This document shows, one piece after another, positions 11,526-20,451 of a stretch of 64,000 bases of DNA. This DNA is from Isochrysis galbana (lineage: Eukaryota; Haptophyta; Isochrysidales; Isochrysidaceae): the NCBI GenBank assembly GCA_018136815.1, contig JADDIW010000130.1:20610-84609 (forward strand), read 5' to 3'. Made by a program: the position numbers and the translations under genes. Under the pieces are notes generated by a model, which was given only the letters and a program-made list of their open reading frames with translations, was not told where the DNA came from and did not search any database. Position 1 is the stretch's first letter. Each line of letters opens with the position of its first letter.

Positions 11526-11889
11526 AGGCGCAAATCCGCCAAGACATCCGCAACGCCCTGCGACCCCTCCCGCACCGGCCTTATGCGCCAGCAACCCCCG
11601 GCGCCCCGGCCACCACAGCGGTCGTCTCGTCGCCACCCTCCCTCCAGGCAGCCCTGCGGCAGTCGCTCCGACGCTCGCTGCCTCCCGGCGGCCCGGGTGG
11701 ATTGCCGACCACCGGTCGTCCCTCTTCATGTCGCTGAGGTTGATTTCATCGTACGGGCCCACCGTCAGAGTTCTATTGTTGTGTTAGTATAACCTTAGTG
11801 CTGCGGGACCGAAGCTCGTCCGGTGTATGTGGCTAGGAATGCTAGCGAACAAGATGTCATATGACGCTGTAAGTTCTAACGCCCACCCC
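11526..11889. other. 3' flank of protease gene 1
   Basis: No gene. A segment at about 11818-11855 (CGTCCGGTGTATGTGGCTAG and following) has a diverged match at about 21630-21665 upstream of protease gene 2, suggesting a shared repeat near both loci. Confidence 0.35.
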
Positions 11890-11916
11890 GGCAACTATCG
11901 TTAAAACGATAGGGTC

Positions 11917-12468
11917 ATGGAGCGCGCGCTGCCGCCCGCTCTCGCTGCCGCCGCCCTCGCCGCGATGGACGAAGGACTCATGGACACCCCCCTGTCGCCG
12001 AAGCGACCGCGTCAAGACGACCCGCCCGACCAGGTGGGCGCAAGAGCCAGCGGGCCGCGCCCAAACATCACAGAGAACAGAGCGACCCAAGCCCGCATGC
12101 TGGCAACAGCCAGCATGCAACACACCCACTCCACTTTCCACAGCCCCACCAGCCACTCGCCACTCCACATCAGAGGGACGCTCCATCAGGGGAGGCCTCC
12201 GGGCCCGGCCCCTACACAGCCGCGAAACCGCCCTCGTGCTCCGGCACGAGGGGCCGGCCCGGCACCATCATGGACAAAGCCCCCATGGGGAATTGTCACA
12301 ACATTGCGAAACAACAACAGGGAGAGAACAAGACTGGACCCCCGGAAGGGAGGTCGTTTGCCTTCATTTGGTACCCCTCGTTTCCAAATACGCGATGTGT
12401 CGGTACAAAAAAATCTTATTGTATTTGAGCAAAGGCACCCACCTCACAGTGCTCAACCATGTCTATAA
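11917..12468 (+). CDS. element ORF1, hypothetical basic Pro-rich protein (183 aa)
   Basis: ATG 11917 opens MERALPPALAAAALAAMD, then MDTPLSPKRPRQDD, a bipartite-like basic motif. The middle (about residues 45-120) is Pro/Arg/His-rich, and the C-terminus is ordinary. The N-terminal part is kept in copy B at 31427 (MERTPPPALAATALAARMDE...), which argues that this frame has been translated. The ORF overlaps ORF2 by 10 bp. The role is unknown; a nuclear or DNA/RNA-binding partner of the element is only a guess. Confidence 0.35.
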   Translation: MERALPPALAAAALAAMDEGLMDTPLSPKRPRQDDPPDQVGARASGPRPNITENRATQARMLATASMQHTHSTFHSPTSHSPLHIRGTLHQGRPPGPAPTQPRNRPRAPARGAGPAPSWTKPPWGIVTTLRNNNRERTRLDPRKGGRLPSFGTPRFQIRDVSVQKNLIVFEQRHPPHSAQPCL

Positions 12469-13088
12469 ATGGAATGGCGGCTGATGATGTAGTACTCAAG
12501 CGATTGGAATGGATAACAATAAAGATGGACTATAACTTTAAAAAATTCATCTTACCTCTCTTTCCGCCATATGGCACTTCTAAATCTGCCATGCAGGTTA
12601 TTGCGGAAGCATTGGACAGCATCAGTCCGCCACCGCCGGTTGGGGTCAACCCGGGGAGGAGCAACAACTCCCTGAGGAGGCTGCTTGAGTCGAACCCAAA
12701 TTTGTGGACGTACACTTCCGAATGTAAGTCCTTATTCAGTTCATTCGATTTCAAGCACAATACGAACATTAAAGACACCTTACATGCCATTTGCGAGGCT
12801 GATAAATCATTCACACTGGTTTATATGATACACACTCTCTTGAGCAAATTCACTGCGAAAACAATCATCGATATGAGTCGTGAGGATCTGCTTCGTAAAA
12901 TCAAAGCTGCTCACGTCGATTCGGGATTAACTCCCCACCTCCAAGAATTGCTAGAAGGTGTCGATTCGGGTTCAGCTTCCCAAGTAAAGATTGAAAACAA
13001 AAGGCCGCTTATCGATTCGGGTTCAGCTCCCGTAAAGATTGAACCCACAAGGCCCAGCAACATCAAACACAAAAAAGCTCGGTCCTAG
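12459..13088 (+). CDS. element ORF2, hypothetical protein (209 aa)
   Basis: ATG 12459 (or in-frame ATG 12474) begins MSINGMAADDVVLKRLEW. The middle is a compact alpha-helical-looking sequence (SLFSSFDFKHNTNIKD, FTLVYMIHTLLSKFTAK). The C-terminus has a degenerate duplication, VDSGSASQVKIENKRPL and IDSGSAPVKIEPTRPS, then a basic end (KHKKARS). Codon use is much less GC-rich than in the protease genes around it, which suggests a foreign or element origin. Copy B at 31973 keeps the same reading frame with one codon inserted for its first 40 codons, so the frame is under selection or young. Family not recognised. Confidence 0.45.
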   Translation: MSINGMAADDVVLKRLEWITIKMDYNFKKFILPLFPPYGTSKSAMQVIAEALDSISPPPPVGVNPGRSNNSLRRLLESNPNLWTYTSECKSLFSSFDFKHNTNIKDTLHAICEADKSFTLVYMIHTLLSKFTAKTIIDMSREDLLRKIKAAHVDSGLTPHLQELLEGVDSGSASQVKIENKRPLIDSGSAPVKIEPTRPSNIKHKKARS

Positions 13089-13397
13089 GACACCGGGCCG
13101 AGCTCACCTGCCGAGCGAGTCCACCGCGGCAAGGGGGGGGGGGCGTACATCTCATGCGAGCGTCTCCACGGGGTGCTCCTCAAGCAGCGCCATCACGCGC
13201 GATTGGTCTCCCCGCTGGCGGGCACACCAAGCGGTCCTCGGCCGGAGACGACGCGCATGGTCGCCGGCGGGCCTCTGCAGAACGTCTCAGGTGTGGGAGA
13301 GCCATGGTAAAGGAGCGACAAGGCAAAGTCTCTTTTTATGAGCACGAAACAAAAAAAGCTTCCGTGAGCGCCTTTCACTTTGTTCCGTGCTAGCCAA

Positions 13398-13678
13398 TCA
13401 GTCATCAGATCTGCAGGTACCACTACGACACGTGTATTCACCACAGCACTCCGAGTTACTTTGGCACACCGACCCTGGCTCGCGGCATGGCGTCTCACAC
13501 ACTCCATCGTCATTGCACTCAAGTCCTTCACAGCACTCGTCGCCATAACTGCAGCCCCCCCTTTTCTCGACACACGGTGTGACGGTACGGCACTTTTGGT
13601 CGGAACACACGAGATCGTGACAACAGTCTCTATCGTTTGCACACTCTCCATCCAGCACATCCTTGCATCTGTCTGGCT
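13398..13678 (-). CDS. cysteine-rich protein with three knottin-like repeats, terminal exon (partial)
   Basis: On the minus strand the exon starts after a CAGACAG acceptor at about 13679 and ends at the TAG/TGA by 13398. It holds three successive six-cysteine units, each with the spacing C-x(n)-C-x5/6-CC-x4-C-x4-C (for example CANDRDCCHDLVCSDQKC, CSYGDECCEGLEC, CQSNSECCGEYTC). This is the layout of inhibitor-cystine-knot-like or colipase/dickkopf-like disulfide domains, usually secreted. No signal peptide is seen because the 5' exon is missing. Upstream on this strand lies the cytochrome b561 fragment of the opposite strand, so the gene seems cut there. The function cannot be assigned from cysteine pattern alone. 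Confidence 0.5.
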
Positions 13679-13699
13679 GCTTCTTCGTGAGTACCAAGC

Positions 13700-14245
13700 T
13701 CCTCCCCTCGGGGGCCTTTTTTTCGCTCGCCTGGCGCTCCCGGCTCACCGGCGGCCGCTGGCTCCGTGTGCATCGCGTGGTGCAGGTGTGTTTCTCCCTC
13801 CTCGCGCCCCCCACCGGCCCTCCCTCCCACCAAAAAAGGGAGGAAACCCCAACAACGCCCTCCCCCCCCCCCCCCCCGCTCTCTCAGGGAAGCGGCCTTG
13901 CGGTGGCCGCCGCCGGCGTCGCGCTCGCCGTCGCGTCGGTGCCCCGAGGGCGCCACTTCTCGCACCCCCATCACACGCTCGGGACCGTCGCCTTCGCCCT
14001 CGCCCTGCTGCAGCCGCTCAATCAACGCGCTCGTGCGCGGCCCGCCCGCCGCCCGCACCACGCGCCGCGCCGTGTGGCGGGTCGCGCACAAGGGGACGGG
14101 CTACGCGGTGCTCGGCGTGGGCGTCTACCAGGCCCTCTCGGGGCGCGCCCTCATGCCGAGCCAAGGCGACGCTGTTCTCGTCGCGTACGTGGTGCTCCTA
14201 GGCCTCTCCTTCGGGATGCTCGCGGGGGGGCTCATGGTAGGGTGA
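13700..14245 (+). pseudogene. cytochrome b561-type transmembrane fragment, frameshifted
   Basis: An exon ending at 13785 (RWLRVHRVVQ) joins over a 102-bp GT-AG intron (13786-13887, with a poly-C run before CAG) to GSGLAVAAAGVALAVASV, then HFSHPHHTLGTVAFALALLQ. At about 14020-14023 the frame shifts by one. The match continues in another frame: NALVRGPPAARTTRRAVW, RVAHKGTGYAVLGVGVY, then a last hydrophobic helix. The order of helices and the His positions (LRVHR, HHTLG, VAHKG) fit the C-terminal half of DOMON/b561 ferric-reductase-like membrane proteins, which bind two hemes. Both the 5' part and the 3' end are missing. The one-base shift could be an assembly error, but with truncation on both sides a pseudogene is more likely. 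Confidence 0.55.
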
Positions 14246-14288
14246 GAGTCCCCACGGAGAGGGGAAGAAACCCTGAGTGAAAGGAGAC
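14229..14288 (+). repeat. short dispersed repeat, partner at 38402-38460
   Basis: A segment starting CATGGTAGGGTGAGAGTCCC and running through GAGGGGAAGAAACCCTGAG occurs here and at 38402. In both places it abuts a broken gene or element (b561 fragment here, retroelement gag start there). Its nature is unknown; it may be the edge of a longer element. Confidence 0.5.
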
Positions 14289-15018
14289 CAAATGAAGGCA
14301 AGCCGCCTGGGAGGCAAACACACCGAAGGAGACGACGAGGGAGAGGCCCCCGCCATCAACACGAGACGACGAGACAACAACCGCGCCGCGCGCGCACGTG
14401 GGCCAAACAGGACAGAGAGCCAAGCGGCTCAACAAAGACCAACAGACAGACACCCTACCCAAACAACATTGGGAGGAGGTGGGGGGGGGGGGAAGTTGCT
14501 ATGCGCACGCGCCGCGTCCTTGTATGTCGTGATTAGCCTTGTACTCATCTTCGTAATAATAATACTCACTGGAGGAATTGTTGAGACATTCCTACTAAAA
14601 AAGAAAACAAGCATTCTGAGTGAACAAAAAATTATCACCTGGCCCTCTTTTGACGGAACGCGACTTAAGTCCCGTGCCTTTAGGGGAAGGTTGAACTAGT
14701 ATGTGTGTAGCACAGAATCTTCCTATGTTGTTTTTATGCCCTATACTCTAGTACATAGGAGCAGTATACGAGTAGGAATTTCAGCAGAATATTTAAAGGC
14801 AACGCATGCCAACATGATCATACAGGTCGGGTATCTTTCTCATCTCCATTCTCGATGTTATATCTTGATCTCGAAGCTTTTGGCATGCAACTCGTTCACG
14901 TGCCTCTGGCCATGCTCGCCGGCGCCCGCGTCCTTGACCACAAACCCAAGACGCCAGCTTTTCTCACCGCACGAGCGACATCATACCATAATGATTCGCT
15001 CGCACGAAGAGCCTTCCG
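14289..15018. other. intergenic, with short hydrophobic frame near 14503-14699
   Basis: A fragment GGAAGTTGCTATGCGCACGC at about 14493 matches the left arm of the 1770 repeat. A frame then encodes SLYVVISLVLIFVIIILTGG and a basic tail, similar in style to the small membrane ORF at 2231 but without shared sequence. From 14700 to 15018 I see nothing beyond the 3' flank of the minus-strand surface-protein gene. Confidence 0.35.
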
Positions 15019-18000
15019 CTATAAGATCACGCGACCCGGGGGCGCTCCACGTGTTGATGGCTGCGCGTGTGCGGCAGTCGATGTGCCTTCTTGCTCGAGC
15101 TCATCGGCGGGCGAATAGCCATCGCAATTGCGGGTTGATGGAGGCGGCAAGCGTCCGTCAACTCGGTGCAGCCTGTCTAGCGCAAGCATCTCCGCTTTCA
15201 CACATGGATGCGCAAATTCGCCCACGGAGCAACTGCGCGAATCGTCGGCTTCCTCCTTGAAGCGTATTGCGAGAGGCGCCGATTCGCTCGCATCTCCTTT
15301 CAAGGCAAGTCGCTGGGAATGCTGAACCTGCACTGCGCGTGTGATTCTTTGGAAGCAATAGAGGGCGACCCTACGACTGTACCACAAACACACCGCGAGC
15401 AAGAGGAGCACACCAAGAGTGTGCAGCCGCGCGGCAAGCAATCCCACGACGACTTCGCCGTCGGTCTGTACTCGAACGCTCGAACCATCAGACGACACAC
15501 GACGAACTCCAGCGTCACTGTCCACCAGTGAAAGCAAAGAGCCTGCCAGGCCGCCACCGCCCTTAACAACTCTCGCAAGCGCAGCTGCTAGAGCAAGTGC
15601 TCCCTCGTCGGCGTCGACCCACAAGCTCCCGCTTCCTCGCCCATCCCTTGCCGCAACGGAAGAATGCGATGGCGGCAATAGGTCAAGGACTACCGTTGTG
15701 AGCTCTAAGAGCCGCTCAGCACCCAAAGCATCGACTACCATAGACCCCTCTACCGCGGCCGGGGCTCTCACTTCAACACATCTAACCCTAGCTTCAGTCG
15801 TCCCAAGCGCCATCGCAAGTTCTCGCGCTGCGCGAGACGCTACGACCGACGCCTTGGGTGCGCCGGCGCGCAACGCGAGCTCGACACGGACTGCGCCGTG
15901 CGCGGGTGCGTGGAGAAGCTTGGTCGGCAAATATTCCGAGGGCTTCGACGGGCCCGGCCATCCAACCACGCCGGTGGGGACCATGCGGAAGGAGCAGCCT
16001 TCCGGACAACGCACGGACACCACTAGCGTCGCCACATTGGTGTCCTCGACTAGCGTCGTCCAGCTCTCGCGTGAAGCTCCGGCCCGGCTGAACTGCACTG
16101 CCCATTTTATACCATCCCCGCAAGCACCGAGCGACTCTCCCCATTCGACGTGGTATGAGACGGAGGACATAGCTTCAACCACTGGCGGCGCTCGCATTGC
16201 GTCGGCTGACAGGCCGGCGACTAGGGCCCGAGTAGGCGGCCCGGCCTTGCCCATTCCATGGTCATTGCTCGCGCGCAATCTGAAGATGTACGCAGTTCGC
16301 GCATGCATACCAGCCATGCCTACGCTCAGCGCCACATCAATGTCACCGGCTTGGCCGGACAGCGCTTGCACCCACCTCGGCGGATCTGCTCCCGCCATTG
16401 CCATCTCGACTTGCAACGCTTCGTCGACTGCACAGCCGTCGCGCAAACGGGGCAGCCTAAGCCGAACTTCGTTGCACTCCAGTGCTTGCTCCGGTATGGG
16501 AGCGTCCGGTGCGTCGGGGACTGAGGAGGCGGGCAAAGTACGCGCCGTCGCCGGCGCACTCCAGGCGCCTCTTCCCGCGGCATTTACCGATGCAACGCTG
16601 AAGGCATAGGCCATCCCAGCCCGCAAGCCGGCCACCGTGAAGTCTTCCGAGTCCGCGGGAGCCTCCAGGAGCACCTCAGGGGCAACAGCATCAACGGGGG
16701 TTACTCTGACAGCGACAGCCAAAGGGAACCGGGCCCCGGTTCCCACGCGGTGTGACCAACGGAGCAAGCACGCGTCGCATGTGCTCGGCTTTGCTCTTAG
16801 GTTGGAAGGCGGTTCGAGCAGCCCAGGCAAGGAGGGAGGGAGCGGAGGCGAGGGCGGAGAGGGGGGCTTGAACGGCTGTGGCGGTGGCCGAGGTGGGGAG
16901 GGCGGTGGCGAGGCTGCCGGCGGTGGCGGGGGTGGGGCGGGCATAGGTTGGTGCGGCGAAGGCGATGGCGGTGGGGGAGGAAAGGGTGGCACCGGAGGTA
17001 GGGCAACGTCGCACATGATCCACTGCGGGGAAAGCGCAGGTCCGCCGAACGAGAGCTTGACGCCCCCGCGTCTAGGCGTGTCGTTGAGCATGAGTTGCAA
17101 CTCCAAAGGGCCTCCTTGCAACAGCCGTGCTCCCAGCACGGCTTTGGGCGGCGAAAGAGCCGATGCGAAGCCGAGGCGGATCACGGCGCCAGGAACATGA
17201 AACCTGACGTCCACGCGTGCGCTGAAGCCTGCGGCTGATTCCTCCGAAATGGACCAGCGAGCATCCATGGAGCATGCCGCTTGCGGCATTTCAGGGAACG
17301 GCTCGTGGGAACATGTGATCAGTGTGGGCGATGCCGCATCCCCTTCTCCACTGAAGCTGAAGCTCGAAGCCAGCCCGTCCGCATTGGCAAGGAGGACAAA
17401 CGAGGCCTGGTGCGCCGTGCCTACGTCCGCTAACCCCAAGAAGGAGGCCCGGGCGTCAGTGGTTGTCACACTAACTGGAGTCGGAAAATACACATTCAGC
17501 ATTGCGCCCTCCTGCCAGCGCACAACCTGAAGGCGTGCGACGAAACCGCGCGCTCCTTGCGGTTGTGCTGAATAGCTCACTCCCATGTCGCAATAGGGCG
17601 GCGGCGGCGGCGGTGGCTCAGGTGGTGGTGGCGGCGGCGGACTAGGAGCGGGCGGAGATGGCGGTGGCACGCGCAGAACGCCCATAGTGAGCGTAGCCGG
17701 AGCCACGTGGCTGTTGACACGAGTGGGCGCGTCCACGGAAAGGATGCATTCAGCGGCATCGCTCGAGTGGAGGTATGCGACGCACGCCGTGTCCTCGTGG
17801 CAGCGTCTGCAGCAATCGAGAGCATCTGCGGATTGGACCGGCGCGTGCGTCTGAAGGCCAGCCAGCGAGAAGCTGCTCTGGGCCTGCATGTCGGGGCACC
17901 CCTCGAAGGGTGGCGGGCGCGATGGCGGCGGAGGCGGTGGCGCGGGCTTCGGGATGCAGAAGGTGCACGCTCGGCAGTGGCACCACGTGCATGCCCACGC

Positions 18001-18795
18001 CGCGGCCTCCTCGCGACACCACTCGGCGCACTCGGCAAAGTCTGTATCTCCCTCAGCTGGACCATGCGATGACACGCATCCGCGAAGGCGAGGCGGGGCC
18101 ACGTTGGCGGCAGTCGATGCAGCTTGCTGGGGTGTCCAGCCGTAGACGACGTCAGATTCGTCCTGATTACCCAAGAAGTCGCCGGGAAATGTGGCGCCCG
18201 CCTGCATTGGCCGGCGGGTCGCAGATGGCGGAGAGCGAGCAGCTGCAAGCAGAGACACGCCAACAGGCCGCTCGGCCAGCAGTCCGCCAGGCTGCGAGCG
18301 AGCCGCCTGCAGCAAGAGGGAGCGTGGCGGCGGAGGACTCGCTGCACCTGCCCCCGCCAGCCCCGCAAGGGGCGGCGGCGCCGGCGGCGAGGGGCTCGCA
18401 GTCTTCTCCTCTTGCCTCCCTTCCGTCTCTCGCGGCGGCAGCTCCGCCAAGGCCGGCGGTGGGTCTGGAGGCGGTGGCGAGGGGTCGGGCGCCCACGGGG
18501 GTGGTGGAGAGGGATAAGGTGCCCAAGGGGGAGGCGCCACGCCTGTGGTCTCTTCGTGGGAGCCCCAGGAGCCCTGGGAAGAGAATGTGGAAGATTGTTC
18601 TCCTCCGCAGAATCCGCAGTCAGAGCAATGGCACCACCCACAGTGGAGATTGTGGCGGGCGGGATCGCACCAGGCCTCACACTGCGCAACACGGGAGTCT
18701 CCACGGCTCGTACGACCATGGTCGCAAGGCCCGCCCCCAAGCGAGCCTGAGACCCACAGAAGAGACCACAGCGCCCGCCGACCGCCCGCCGCCAT
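15019..18795 (-). CDS. large modular single-pass surface protein (PAN-like, carbohydrate-binding-like, FN3)
   Basis: One intronless frame from ATG 18795, 1258 aa. The N-terminus MAAGGRRALWSLLWVSGSLG is a signal-peptide candidate. Two modules share the pattern C-x3-WC...CxWCHCxxCxFC, at about residues 38-64 and 242-285, separated by a Pro-rich linker. A PAN/apple-like region (CPDMQAQSSF...DCCRRC...CVAYL) is at about 300-365. Two beta-rich repeats at about 402-500 and 505-600 begin YCDMGVSYSA and ACSMDARWSI and end with a conserved Cys; they look like carbohydrate-binding modules (CBM2-like). After a second Pro-rich linker come FN3-like domains from about 668 (FTVAGLRAGMAYAFSVAS). One hydrophobic helix (LHTLGVLLLLAVCLWY) near 1115-1138 is followed by a cytoplasmic tail of about 115 residues. 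It is probably a plasma-membrane protein binding cell-surface glycans; that role is inferred. Domain names are moderate, topology is firmer. Confidence 0.75.
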   Translation of the reverse strand: MAAGGRRALWSLLWVSGSLGGGPCDHGRTSRGDSRVAQCEAWCDPARHNLHCGWCHCSDCGFCGGEQSSTFSSQGSWGSHEETTGVAPPPWAPYPSPPPPWAPDPSPPPPDPPPALAELPPRETEGRQEEKTASPSPPAPPPLAGLAGAGAASPPPPRSLLLQAARSQPGGLLAERPVGVSLLAAARSPPSATRRPMQAGATFPGDFLGNQDESDVVYGWTPQQAASTAANVAPPRLRGCVSSHGPAEGDTDFAECAEWCREEAAAWACTWCHCRACTFCIPKPAPPPPPPSRPPPFEGCPDMQAQSSFSLAGLQTHAPVQSADALDCCRRCHEDTACVAYLHSSDAAECILSVDAPTRVNSHVAPATLTMGVLRVPPPSPPAPSPPPPPPPEPPPPPPPYCDMGVSYSAQPQGARGFVARLQVVRWQEGAMLNVYFPTPVSVTTTDARASFLGLADVGTAHQASFVLLANADGLASSFSFSGEGDAASPTLITCSHEPFPEMPQAACSMDARWSISEESAAGFSARVDVRFHVPGAVIRLGFASALSPPKAVLGARLLQGGPLELQLMLNDTPRRGGVKLSFGGPALSPQWIMCDVALPPVPPFPPPPPSPSPHQPMPAPPPPPPAASPPPSPPRPPPQPFKPPSPPSPPLPPSLPGLLEPPSNLRAKPSTCDACLLRWSHRVGTGARFPLAVAVRVTPVDAVAPEVLLEAPADSEDFTVAGLRAGMAYAFSVASVNAAGRGAWSAPATARTLPASSVPDAPDAPIPEQALECNEVRLRLPRLRDGCAVDEALQVEMAMAGADPPRWVQALSGQAGDIDVALSVGMAGMHARTAYIFRLRASNDHGMGKAGPPTRALVAGLSADAMRAPPVVEAMSSVSYHVEWGESLGACGDGIKWAVQFSRAGASRESWTTLVEDTNVATLVVSVRCPEGCSFRMVPTGVVGWPGPSKPSEYLPTKLLHAPAHGAVRVELALRAGAPKASVVASRAARELAMALGTTEARVRCVEVRAPAAVEGSMVVDALGAERLLELTTVVLDLLPPSHSSVAARDGRGSGSLWVDADEGALALAAALARVVKGGGGLAGSLLSLVDSDAGVRRVSSDGSSVRVQTDGEVVVGLLAARLHTLGVLLLLAVCLWYSRRVALYCFQRITRAVQVQHSQRLALKGDASESAPLAIRFKEEADDSRSCSVGEFAHPCVKAEMLALDRLHRVDGRLPPPSTRNCDGYSPADELEQEGTSTAAHAQPSTRGAPPGRVIL

Positions 18796-18797
18796 CG

Positions 18798-19068
18798 GCT
18801 CCCCCCCTCCCCCTCCCCCGTTCTCTACAAAAAAAAGAGTGTAGACTGTAGACTGTGGAGCCCTAGTAGAAGCCCCCCTCCCCCCCTCCGTTCTCTACAA
18901 AAAAAACAAGTCCCTACAGGAAGGACTCGTAGACTGTAGAGTATGTAGACTGTATAGGGCCCTAGCAGAAGCCCACCACCCCCTCCCCCGTTCTCTACAA
19001 AAAAACAAGTCCCTGCAGGAAGGACTCGTAGACTGTAGAGTATGTAGACTGTATAGGGCCCTAGTAGA
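18798..19068. repeat. minisatellite of about 100-bp units (5' part)
   Basis: Units contain GTTCTCTACAAAAAAA, CAAGTCCCTACAGGAAGGAC, TCGTAGACTGTAGA and CCCTAGTAGAAGCCCCC. Copies start near 18820, 18889 and 18991. The array continues at 19931-20110 after an inserted element. It begins 3 bp upstream of the start codon of the minus-strand surface-protein gene and so probably overlaps that gene's 5' leader or promoter. Confidence 0.8.
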
Positions 19069-19930
19069 TAGGGACAGGCCAGAGTTTCGTTTGAGACCTG
19101 CCTAAATTTCGTTCGATATTTCGCCAATATTTCGCGTTTCCCCACCCAAATTTCGACAATATTTCGTGGTGAACATGTGGAGTTGCGCTCACGTGTACAC
19201 GTGTACACGTGTACTTACGCCGATCGACGATCGACGATACGCTGCATGCTATATATATCTAGTGTTAACTATTATAATCAATATGAAGTGTTAGTGTTTA
19301 TGTTGAGTTTAAGTATTAATTAAGATGTGAGATATCTATTATCTATGAATTATAACTACATACATTACTCTGATTCAGTAATTTACGCTCTGATAAACAA
19401 ACTACAAGACTACAAGCCACGAGTCAGACCTCACTTGTCATCATTCAGCACGTGTCACGTTGGTGGTACCAGAGCATCAATGCTCAATGCGCACACTGGA
19501 GCTGATCGGACAACGAATTCATTCGCACGCCTCCAAGCATGCACTTCAATAACAAAAACACGCGCTCACACGACGCGGAAGTTAGGAGACAAAGCAAAAG
19601 AAATACGGGCACCTCGCGACCAAGCTGGAAGCTGAGAGTGGTTTGCCCTCCACTAGCCACCAACTCCAACTCATAATGGAGGATACGTGAAAAGCTGCGG
19701 TCTGCGGTTTTGTCGCGCGTCACGCGTCGGGAATTTCGCGCCAGTCATTCCCGACCCCCCCCCCCCCCAAATAGTAGTATATTTATTGCCCATCGACCCC
19801 CGTCCCCCCCTTGGTATTGTGTCCATGTCCCTTAGACGGCCCCAAATTTCGCGAAATTTCGAACGAAATCGACGCTCGGAAAATGAGCCCAAATTTCGAA
19901 AAAAAAATTCGAAATCCTGGCCCGTCCCTA
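19069..19930. mobile_element. non-autonomous hAT-like element (862 bp) with 8-bp target duplication
   Basis: The left end TAGGGACAGGCC and the right end GGCCCGTCCCTA are inverted repeats; over the terminal 21 bp, 18 positions match. A perfect 8-bp direct repeat CTAGTAGA flanks it at 19061-19068 and 19931-19938. Eight-base duplications and TAGGG-type ends are typical of hAT transposons. The interior is AT-rich, with several TTTCG words near both ends and no transposase, so it would need an enzyme from elsewhere. The minisatellite continues on both sides, which shows the insertion is younger than the array. Confidence 0.8.
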
Positions 19931-20110
19931 CTAGTAGAAGCCCCCCACCCCCTCCCCCGTTCTCTACAAAAAAACAAGTCCCTACAGGAAGGACTCGTAG
20001 ACTGTAGACTGTAGACTGTAGAGCCCTAGTAGAAGCCCCCCTCCCTCCCCCCCTTCTCTACAAAAAAACAAGTCCCTACAGGAAGGACTCGTAGATTGTA
20101 GACAGTAGAC
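19931..20110. repeat. minisatellite of about 100-bp units (3' part)
   Basis: Continuation of the array at 18798-19068, with unit cores near 19960 and 20053. GACTGTAGACTGTAGACTGTAG at its middle is an internal 7-bp slippage repeat. Confidence 0.75.
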
Positions 20111-20269
20111 TATATATGTATATATATAGGGGATTGCGTGCTTTTGTGAACCTCTCAGGTATTAATGCGCGCGTTTAAAATAAAACTCGACTCTAGTACT
20201 CCTTAGGATTCTGATCAAGATTGTAGTTGCGCGCGGACCGGTCTACAAAAGTACTCGTGCTCGCGGTAC

Positions 20270-20385
20270 TCGTGAGGCGCATTCTTTACAATGAAACTCC
20301 TTGCGATAGTCGTGGAGGCGCACTCTCTACAATAAAACTCTTTGCGATAGTCGTGAGGCGCACTCTTTACAATAAAACTACCTAG
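20270..20385. repeat. tandem repeat of about 45 bp upstream of the HNH gene
   Basis: Three to four degenerate units with CTTTACAATAAAACTC, then TTGCGATAGTCGTG, then GAGGCGCACT. They end about 65 bp before ATG 20452 and could be part of its promoter. No function is visible. Confidence 0.65.
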
Positions 20386-20451
20386 GCACCGTGTAGGTCC
20401 AAGAGAGAGTGCGCTTGGAGGTGCACTAGGACTCTTCCCCGAGCGAGCCAT

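Larger units (their letters stand above)
11890..13088 (+). mobile_element. two-ORF repeat element, copy A
   Basis: Similar blocks occur at 31400-32100 (copy B) and, for the first part only, at about 53840-54100 (copy C). Each begins with a short inverted-repeat-like AT segment (here AACTATCGTTAAAACGATAG) just before ATGGAGCGC. Copies A and B both then have a first frame with PLSPKRPRQDD, and further on the ORF2 start in the context CTCAACCATGTCTATAAATGG. Copy A is the only one with a full second frame. I do not recognise a transposase, reverse transcriptase or terminal repeats, so class is unknown. Confidence 0.5.

Noticed and set aside
13380-13680. Plus-strand frame over the Cys-rich exon
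   Set aside because: The minus strand shows three regular six-cysteine repeats with CC pairs, which is far less likely by chance than the weakly hydrophobic plus frame.
19465-19485. TGGTACCAGAGC, similar to an initiator-tRNA primer binding site
   Set aside because: It lies inside the hAT-like element, with no LTR before it and no gag/pol after it. A similar TGGTATCAGGGGC at 41838 also lacks LTR context.
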